Shown here piece by piece: positions 16,428-20,626 of a DNA stretch of 20,626 bases. The translations under genes and the position numbers were made by a program. The notes under the pieces are model-generated. The model was not told the origin of the DNA. It ran no database searches and saw only the letters and a program-made list of their open reading frames with translations. The first letter of the stretch is position 1. Each line of letters opens with the position of its first letter. This DNA is from Bacteroidales bacterium UBA3543 (GTDB taxonomy: Bacteria > Bacteroidota > Bacteroidia > Bacteroidales > UBA932), in NCBI GenBank assembly GCA_002376715.1, contig DFOK01000038.1:1-20626 (forward strand), given 5' to 3'.

Positions 16428-16476
16428 ATCTTGTAATTAAAATTCGTATTACAAATGCTTATTGCATAAATCCGGC

Positions 16477-16508
16477 CAAAATTAGAAACTTATCTTTATT
16501 TTTGCAAA
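16477..16508 (-). promoter_or_regulatory. Promoter for the TPR and U32 genes
   Basis: On the minus strand, TTTG (16505-16508), exactly 20 bases, then TAATTTTG (16477-16484) is a perfect match to the Bacteroidetes consensus TTTG-N19-21-TAnnTTTG. Predicted start is about 16470, leaving a leader of about 43 bases to the ATG at 16427. The -33 element lies next to the oppositely oriented -7 motif of the DUF3109 gene, so the two directions probably compete. Confidence 0.65.
16497..16504 (+). promoter_or_regulatory. Candidate -7 element for the DUF3109 gene
   Basis: TATTTTTG followed by C fits the TAnnTTTG(C) -7 consensus on the plus strand. No TTTG is found 19-21 bases upstream, so the -33 element is poor. 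If real, transcription starts near 16511 and the leader to ATG 16518 is only about 7 bases. Confidence 0.38.
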
Positions 16509-16517
16509 AAAAATGAA

Positions 16518-17108
16518 ATGCACCCTTCAATTATACGTATAGGTGACATACTGGTATCATCGGAAATACTCACCGAATACTTCAGTTGTGATTACGAAAA
16601 ATGTGGTGGAATTTGCTGTATAGTAGGCGATAGCGGAGCTCCTCTGGAGGAGATGGAAGGGGATATTCTCAAGGCGGAATACCCTAATTATGCAGCTTGG
16701 ATGAGTGCGGAAGGACGTGCGCAGGTGGAAAAGAAGGGATTTTTTGAAATTGACATGGATGGGGATATGGTGACACCGCTTATTGGTGACCGGGAGGAGT
16801 GCGTCTATACCCGATTTGAAGGGTCACACTGCTTCTGTGCCATAGAGAGAGCATTTTGCGCCGGCAGGTGCGATTTCGCAAAACCCATATCCTGTCGTCT
16901 CTATCCCATCAGGGTTTCCAAACTTTCGAGCGGATTGACTGCTCTCAACATCCATCGCTGGCCAATCTGCGACTGCGCTTTTGAAAAAGGCAAAAAAGAA
17001 GGGATTCCCGTCTATAAATTTCTCAGGAATCCCATCATATTCAGGTATGGTGAGGAATTTTATTCCGAACTGGAGTCGGCTGCCAGCACTTTGAGCGCCA
17101 GGTCGTAG
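16518..17108 (+). CDS. DUF3109 family cysteine-rich protein
   Basis: A 196-residue soluble protein with twelve cysteines, most of them in family-conserved positions: C24, C29, C33, C34 (FSCDYEKCGGICC), C95, C105, C107 (CVYT...CFCAIE), C114, C118 (FCAGRCDF), C126 (ISCRLYPIR) and C151, C153. This pattern is that of DUF3109, a Bacteroidetes-rich family related to YkgJ-type proteins that are thought to bind zinc or an Fe-S cluster; no function is established. There is no signal peptide or membrane segment, so it is cytoplasmic. The ATG at 16518 follows a TATTTTTG motif by only 13 bases, so the transcript may have a very short leader. The 3' end overlaps the convergent DUF2007 gene by 49 bp. Confidence 0.88.
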   Translation: MHPSIIRIGDILVSSEILTEYFSCDYEKCGGICCIVGDSGAPLEEMEGDILKAEYPNYAAWMSAEGRAQVEKKGFFEIDMDGDMVTPLIGDREECVYTRFEGSHCFCAIERAFCAGRCDFAKPISCRLYPIRVSKLSSGLTALNIHRWPICDCAFEKGKKEGIPVYKFLRNPIIFRYGEEFYSELESAASTLSARS

Positions 17109-17272
17109 TCCTCGTCACTCACTACCAGTTTGATAGCTCCGTCATACATATTGCAGAAGCCCGGCAGTGAGGAATTTTCATTCATAATCGCTGCTGTTAT
17201 GCCTTCGCTTTCAAGCAGTCCTTTGGCGATGTGGGCCAGATAAGGCTCCGTGTACCTTGCAACTTCTTTCAT
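17060..17272 (-). CDS. DUF2007-type small protein
   Basis: A 70-residue soluble protein matching the short DUF2007 fold: VARYTEPYLAHIAKGLLESEGITAAIMNE, then a middle containing GFCNMYDGAIKLVVSDEDYDLALKVL. The family is described as putative signal-transducing and related to PII-like ferredoxin-fold domains, but no function is known. The real gene, not a shadow, is supported by the family match and by its 17-bp spacing from the upstream membrane-protein gene on the same strand. Its last 49 bp overlap the end of the DUF3109 gene on the other strand. It ends in an acidic, Ser-rich tail (AADSSSE), which is the part lying in the overlap. Confidence 0.8.
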   Translation of the reverse strand: MKEVARYTEPYLAHIAKGLLESEGITAAIMNENSSLPGFCNMYDGAIKLVVSDEDYDLALKVLAADSSSE

Positions 17273-17289
17273 TTTCGCTGTTTATTATT

Positions 17290-17784
17290 CTATTGTACCC
17301 CTTGTGAGGTATTTTCCTCTTCTTCACGACTGATACGGTAGCTGATTGCGCGCAGGATACGGTCGACATCCTTGCGCAGTCCATCTACCACGATAGGGTC
17401 TTCCCTAAGGTCGAATACTATGGCATCTTCATACATTCTGGTTAGGCGTGTAATTGCCTTTCTATGTCTGAATACAACCTTTTCGTCATCTTTGCTCCCT
17501 ATTTCATACCCTGCATCCTTGAGGGTATTTTCGATAGTGCCCGCATACTTCGCATAATCACCGTTAAGGTGAAATTTTCTCTTGACAAATCCCAATGCGG
17601 GATAGATAGCGGCCACCAATAGGAAAAAAATGACCAGTTTGGGCAGTGAACCCTCCCGGAAAAGACCTGAGAAGGTGATGTCGGTATTCTTGGTATATTG
17701 CCATAAGAAAAGCAAACCGACTATGATGAAAAAGATGACCAGAAAATAGAGTAAGTACTTTAAGGACCTTATTAGATATTTCAT
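17290..17784 (-). CDS. Hypothetical membrane protein with C-terminal soluble domain
   Basis: A 164-residue protein that I cannot assign to a named family. Residues 10-30 (YLLYFLVIFFIIVGLLFLW) and about 48-66 (LPKLVIFFLLVAAIYPALGF) form two membrane helices with basic flanks. The remaining 95 or so residues are soluble and mixed alpha/beta: DYAKYAGTIENTLKDAGYEIG, EKVVFRHRKAITRLTRMYEDAIVF, and VDGLRKDVDRILRAISYRI. The positive-inside pattern puts the soluble domain in the cytoplasm. It is the first gene of a two-gene unit with the DUF2007 gene, 17 bp apart, and a TAAATTTG promoter-like element lies about 45 bases upstream. Conserved spacing and composition make it a real gene, but its function is unknown. 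Confidence 0.75.
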   Translation of the reverse strand: MKYLIRSLKYLLYFLVIFFIIVGLLFLWQYTKNTDITFSGLFREGSLPKLVIFFLLVAAIYPALGFVKRKFHLNGDYAKYAGTIENTLKDAGYEIGSKDDEKVVFRHRKAITRLTRMYEDAIVFDLREDPIVVDGLRKDVDRILRAISYRISREEEENTSQGVQ

Positions 17785-17829
17785 AGCGCTATTATTGTGT
17801 TAATAATGAATTGTTTTAACTATTTTATG

Positions 17830-17837
17830 CAAATTTA
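17830..17837 (-). promoter_or_regulatory. Candidate -7 element for the membrane-protein and DUF2007 genes
   Basis: On the minus strand TAAATTTG followed by C fits TAnnTTTG. The predicted start near 17822 gives a leader of about 38 bases to the ATG at 17784. No good -33 TTTG is seen 19-21 bases upstream, so the call rests on the -7 motif and its position in a divergent intergenic stretch. Confidence 0.4.
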
Positions 17838-17861
17838 ATGCTATGTTTTAAAAAAAGGAAT

Positions 17862-17869
17862 TATTTTTG
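17862..17869 (+). promoter_or_regulatory. Candidate -7 element for the coiled-coil and hemW genes
   Basis: TATTTTTG fits the TAnnTTTG -7 consensus. The predicted start near 17876 leaves about 29 bases to the ATG at 17905. The -33 region is AT-rich without a clear TTTG. The 120-base divergent gap between 17784 and 17905 holds this element and the one at 17830-17837, and nothing else that I can recognise. Confidence 0.42.
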
Positions 17870-17904
17870 TACAATAATATGAAAAACCACAAAACAGTTA
17901 TACG

Positions 17905-18753
17905 ATGAAAAAAGTTGTAATTACATTATCAATTGTGGCAGCAGTCCTTCTGGGAGTGCTGGTATTTGTTTGGGTAAGCAAACACAAATTGGTAAAGGAC
18001 CTTAATCTTGAAAAAGAGGACCTCACCACAGAACTGGTTGCCCTCCAGAATGATTATGCCACCCTCACCTCCACCAACCAGGCGATCAATGACTCTCTCG
18101 CAGTGGAGAGAGAAAAGGTTGGACAGCTAATCGAGCGTCTTCAGAAGACCGAGGCAACCAACAGGTCTAAGATTCGCCAGTACGAAAAGGAGCTTGGCAC
18201 GCTTCGTTCCATCATGAAAGGATATATTGTACAGATAGATTCTCTCAATACCCTAAATACCGCTTTGCGTCAGCAGGCCTCAGAAGCACGCCAGGAGGCT
18301 GAAGAGAGTCGTAAGCAGTACGACGAGCTGGTAACCACTACCGAAGCTCTGTCTGCAAAGGCATCTGCCGGTGCAATAGTCAAAGCCAGGGGAGTTGTCC
18401 TTTCAGCCATCAATGCCTCCAACAAAGAGACTAACCGCAGCAGTCGTGTAGAGAAACTTCGCACCTGCCTCAGTTTGATAGAAAACTCCATTGCCGAGAA
18501 GGGGCCCAAGGTAATCTACATCAGAGTGAAAGGTCCCGATGGCATCCTGATGACAGGCGATCAGCAGAGAATCTTTACGGTTGATGGCGAAGAGATGATC
18601 TATTCAGCTTCACGTGAGGTTGACTATCAAGGCGAGGAGGTGGAGGTTTGCATCTATTTTGCAAGTGGCGAAGGTTTCGTGAAGGGCATCTATAACGTTG
18701 AGGTGTACTCTTCGGAGATTATGCTTGGTAGTGCAGATCTGCTCTTGAGATAG
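17905..18753 (+). CDS. Membrane-anchored coiled-coil protein with C-terminal beta domain
   Basis: A 282-residue protein of unknown function. Residues 3-25 (VVITLSIVAAVLLGVLVFVWV) are a single membrane helix. About 35-155 is a long coiled coil rich in Glu, Leu, Gln and Thr with heptad spacing (LNLEKEDLTTELVALQNDY, EKVGQLIERLQKTEATN, RQQASEARQEAEESRKQ). From about 200 there is a beta-rich domain: KVIYIRVKGPDGILMTGDQ, FTVDGEEMIYSASREVDYQG, VEVCIYFASGEGFVKGIYNVEVYSSEIMLGSADL. From memory, proteins of this build recur in Bacteroidetes, sometimes mislabelled SMC-like. The coiled coil would extend the beta domain away from the membrane, most likely into the periplasm. A TATTTTTG element lies 35 bases upstream, and hemW starts 9 bp downstream. 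Confidence 0.8.
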   Translation: MKKVVITLSIVAAVLLGVLVFVWVSKHKLVKDLNLEKEDLTTELVALQNDYATLTSTNQAINDSLAVEREKVGQLIERLQKTEATNRSKIRQYEKELGTLRSIMKGYIVQIDSLNTLNTALRQQASEARQEAEESRKQYDELVTTTEALSAKASAGAIVKARGVVLSAINASNKETNRSSRVEKLRTCLSLIENSIAEKGPKVIYIRVKGPDGILMTGDQQRIFTVDGEEMIYSASREVDYQGEEVEVCIYFASGEGFVKGIYNVEVYSSEIMLGSADLLLR

Positions 18754-18762
18754 AGCGTTTTT

Positions 18763-19887
18763 ATGGCGGGTATCTATATCCATCTGCCTTTTTGTTTCTC
18801 TTTTTGCCTCTATTGCGACTTCTATTCTGAGATTGATTGCAGAGAACAGCGCAGACGCTATCTGAATGCCCTAAAGTTCGAGATTTCGGAAAGAGTTGAT
18901 TATTTTGCAGGAGTGCTCCCCGATACCATTTATATGGGAGGGGGCACTCCTTCGCTTTTGGATACCGAAGAGATTGTGGAGTTGGCAGATATTCTGCGCA
19001 ATAGATTCAAGATAACCCATCTTCGTGAATTTACCCTGGAGGCCAATCCCGATGATGTGACCCCGCGTAAACTTGATGGTTGGCGTCGCGCAGGGGTTGA
19101 CAGACTAAGCATAGGGGTTCAATCTTTCTGTGACGACCATCTTGTCTGGATGCGGCGCAGACATACCTCCGCTCAGGCAATAAATGCTTTTAAAATGGCG
19201 CGGGAGGCTGGTTTTGACAATATTTCACTCGATTTGATTTTTGGCTTTGAAGGGCTCTCCGACGAGCAGTGGAGCAATAATATTGCTCAGCTTACGGATC
19301 TCTTCCCGGAGCACGTTTCCTGTTATCAGATGAGCATAGAACCGGGTAGTGAACTTGCCGCGCTTGCAAATTCGGGCCGCTATCACGAACCTTCTCAAGA
19401 GGTGTGTTCTGCTCACTACTCCCTCTTGCAGCAGATGCTTAAAAAGGCCGGATATCGCCAATATGAGATATCCAATTTCGCAATTCCGGGGAGAGAATCG
19501 ATCCACAATTCCTCTTATTGGGAGAGAATACCCTATCTGGGGTTGGGAGCCTCGGCACACTCTTTTGACGGTCATAACTGCCGCTGCCTGAATCTTGCAG
19601 ATATGAAGGACTATATAGATGCCATGGAGGGCAATGTTTCCATCGCAATAAGAAGTGAGGAAATCCTCTCCGAGGATGATAAATTCAACGAGCAGATAAT
19701 GCTCGGTTTACGAAAAACGGCGGGCCTGCCTCTTTCTTCTCTTGATAGCTCAAGGCTGGCAACAATAAAACCGGCACTCGATTATCTGACGAGCACCGGT
19801 GATATTATATCTGAAAACGGCTTTATCCGAATTCCGGCAGAGAAATTGTTTGTCTCGGACGGAATAATGCAGCAACTATTTATCTAG
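18763..19887 (+). CDS. hemW: Radical SAM heme chaperone HemW (HemN-like)
   Basis: A 374-residue radical SAM protein. The cluster motif is C11-x3-C15-x2-C18 (LPFCFSFCLYCDFYS), followed by GGGTPSLL, EANPDD and RLSIGVQSF. The C-terminal part has the HNSSYWERIPYLGLGASAHSF motif common to HemW and coproporphyrinogen dehydrogenase. The short N-terminus and length of about 375 fit HemW rather than HemN (about 450). HemW binds heme and passes it to membrane respiratory proteins and is not a coproporphyrinogen oxidase. Interestingly the neighbour in convergent orientation is sdhC, a heme b membrane protein. The two genes end in a shared CTAG, 4 bp of overlap. It is probably co-transcribed with the coiled-coil gene 9 bp upstream. 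Confidence 0.93.
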   Translation: MAGIYIHLPFCFSFCLYCDFYSEIDCREQRRRYLNALKFEISERVDYFAGVLPDTIYMGGGTPSLLDTEEIVELADILRNRFKITHLREFTLEANPDDVTPRKLDGWRRAGVDRLSIGVQSFCDDHLVWMRRRHTSAQAINAFKMAREAGFDNISLDLIFGFEGLSDEQWSNNIAQLTDLFPEHVSCYQMSIEPGSELAALANSGRYHEPSQEVCSAHYSLLQQMLKKAGYRQYEISNFAIPGRESIHNSSYWERIPYLGLGASAHSFDGHNCRCLNLADMKDYIDAMEGNVSIAIRSEEILSEDDKFNEQIMLGLRKTAGLPLSSLDSSRLATIKPALDYLTSTGDIISENGFIRIPAEKLFVSDGIMQQLFI

Positions 19888-20549
19888 ACTATTCCGTTTG
19901 CCTTTAAGTAGGCGTAGATGGCTGTCAGGGCAAAACCTCCCATAATTGCAGTCACTATCACAATTCCTGTAACTTTCAATCTTTTGAACCATATGGTGTT
20001 GCTTAAACCTATGGACTGGAATGCGCTCCAGAAGCCATGGGTGAGATGAAACCAGATGGCAGCAAACCAAATAAGATAGAGAATGGTTATCCAAATGTTT
20101 CCAAAAGTGGAGGCCATCAGTTCGTTGGGGTTGGCAGATTCTCCACCCATCCACTCTGCAAGCTGCATGTCAGCCCAGAAGTGTGTAAGATGGAGTACAA
20201 GACCTAAGGCTACTATTATGCCGAGAACCACCATGTTGCGCGAAGCCCAGGAATCGGTAGGTGCTTTGTTGGAAACTGCGTAACGATTGTAACCGCCACG
20301 TGCCCTGATGTTGCCGAGAGTGAGTATGAATGCGTACACGATATGGATCACAAATCCTAAAGCGAGTACGGGTACCAGAATGCTCACAATGGGAAGAGCC
20401 ATAAAATCACAGACCTGTTGAAATGTCTCCTCACTGAAGATGGATGTGATATTGAGGCCCATATGGAGCACCAGAAAAAGGATCAGGAACAATCCGCTGA
20501 TACTCATGATTACCTTTTTTCCGATGGATGAAGTAAATATATTTGCCAT
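19884..20549 (-). CDS. sdhC: Succinate dehydrogenase/fumarate reductase cytochrome b subunit (Bacteroidetes type)
   Basis: A 221-residue inner-membrane protein with five hydrophobic helices (roughly 12-34, 54-78, 104-124, 150-172 and 192-215). It begins MANIFTSSIGKKVIMSISGL, typical of the single-subunit cytochrome b of Bacteroidetes succinate:quinone oxidoreductases. Six histidines lie in or near helices: H29, H69, H120, H123, H168 and H171, enough for two heme b groups. It would anchor the flavoprotein and iron-sulfur subunits and pass electrons to or from menaquinone. Usually this gene is followed by sdhA and sdhB; here it ends against the convergent hemW gene, so its partners must lie elsewhere. 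The start is ATG 20549 with a TATATTTG promoter element about 35-42 bases upstream. The reading frame is complete. Confidence 0.93.
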   Translation of the reverse strand: MANIFTSSIGKKVIMSISGLFLILFLVLHMGLNITSIFSEETFQQVCDFMALPIVSILVPVLALGFVIHIVYAFILTLGNIRARGGYNRYAVSNKAPTDSWASRNMVVLGIIVALGLVLHLTHFWADMQLAEWMGGESANPNELMASTFGNIWITILYLIWFAAIWFHLTHGFWSAFQSIGLSNTIWFKRLKVTGIVIVTAIMGGFALTAIYAYLKANGIV

Positions 20550-20583
20550 AAGTCAAATTTTATATCTCATTAATTTAAGGGCG

Positions 20584-20614
20584 CAAATATAGACCTTAAG
20601 TTGTAAAAATCATA
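20584..20614 (-). promoter_or_regulatory. Candidate promoter for sdhC
   Basis: On the minus strand, TATG (20611-20614, one mismatch to TTTG), a 19-base spacer and TATATTTG (20584-20591, followed by C) fit the Bacteroidetes promoter consensus. The predicted start near 20577 gives a leader of about 28 bases to ATG 20549. Confidence 0.5.
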
Positions 20615-20626
20615 ATATTTAACTAC

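Noticed and set aside
1..20626. CRISPR arrays, tRNA or rRNA genes, transposases, prophage genes
   Set aside because: No spaced direct repeats, tRNA-like cloverleaf with the usual T-loop, or mobile-element protein was found. Genes fill almost all of the window.

Overview
The window looks like chromosome from a member of the Bacteroidetes, most likely the order Bacteroidales. The evidence is gene content: a GldH-type lipoprotein, a RicT/PSP1 protein with a Cys-rich N-terminus, a Bacteroidetes-type single-subunit SdhC, a PorT-like beta-barrel, and DUF3109 and DUF2007 proteins. Several start sites also carry promoter motifs of the TTTG / TAnnTTTG type typical of this phylum, while Shine-Dalgarno sequences are weak or absent. 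Coding density is very high. No gap between genes exceeds about 120 bases. I see no rRNA, tRNA, CRISPR array, insertion sequence or prophage gene.

Bases 1-10031, all on the plus strand, hold two blocks. The first (1-6422) is an RND drug or solvent efflux operon: a TetR regulator cut by the window edge, a TolC-like outer-membrane channel, a lipoprotein periplasmic adaptor, a 1062-residue HAE1-type inner-membrane pump, and a small PII-like protein. Junctions are -4, 6, 4 and 9 bp. After an 81-bp gap comes the second block: thioredoxin, a small outer-membrane beta-barrel, a long-chain polyprenyl diphosphate synthase, the MntP manganese exporter, and a RidA-fold protein that resembles the FkbO/Hyg5 chorismatases.

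Bases 10015-16427 are on the minus strand. Read in transcription order they give a TPR periplasmic protein, a U32 peptidase-like RNA-hydroxylation protein, the DNA polymerase III delta-prime subunit, RicT, GldH and TrmB. A strong promoter lies ahead of the TPR gene. A second candidate lies inside the end of the U32 gene, ahead of holB.

Bases 16518-20549 hold short alternating units: DUF3109 (+), converging on a DUF2007 and membrane-protein pair (-); then a coiled-coil membrane-anchored protein with hemW (+); then a lone sdhC (-) whose stop codon interlocks with that of hemW.

Most genes are housekeeping or common efflux genes. The parts worth a second look are the PII-like protein tied to an RND pump, the chorismatase-like protein in a tight run with a prenyl diphosphate synthase and MntP, the sdhC gene without sdhA/sdhB downstream, the basic disordered tail of RicT, and the overlapping divergent promoter at about 16477-16508. 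I found no clear evidence of a wholly new multi-gene system.
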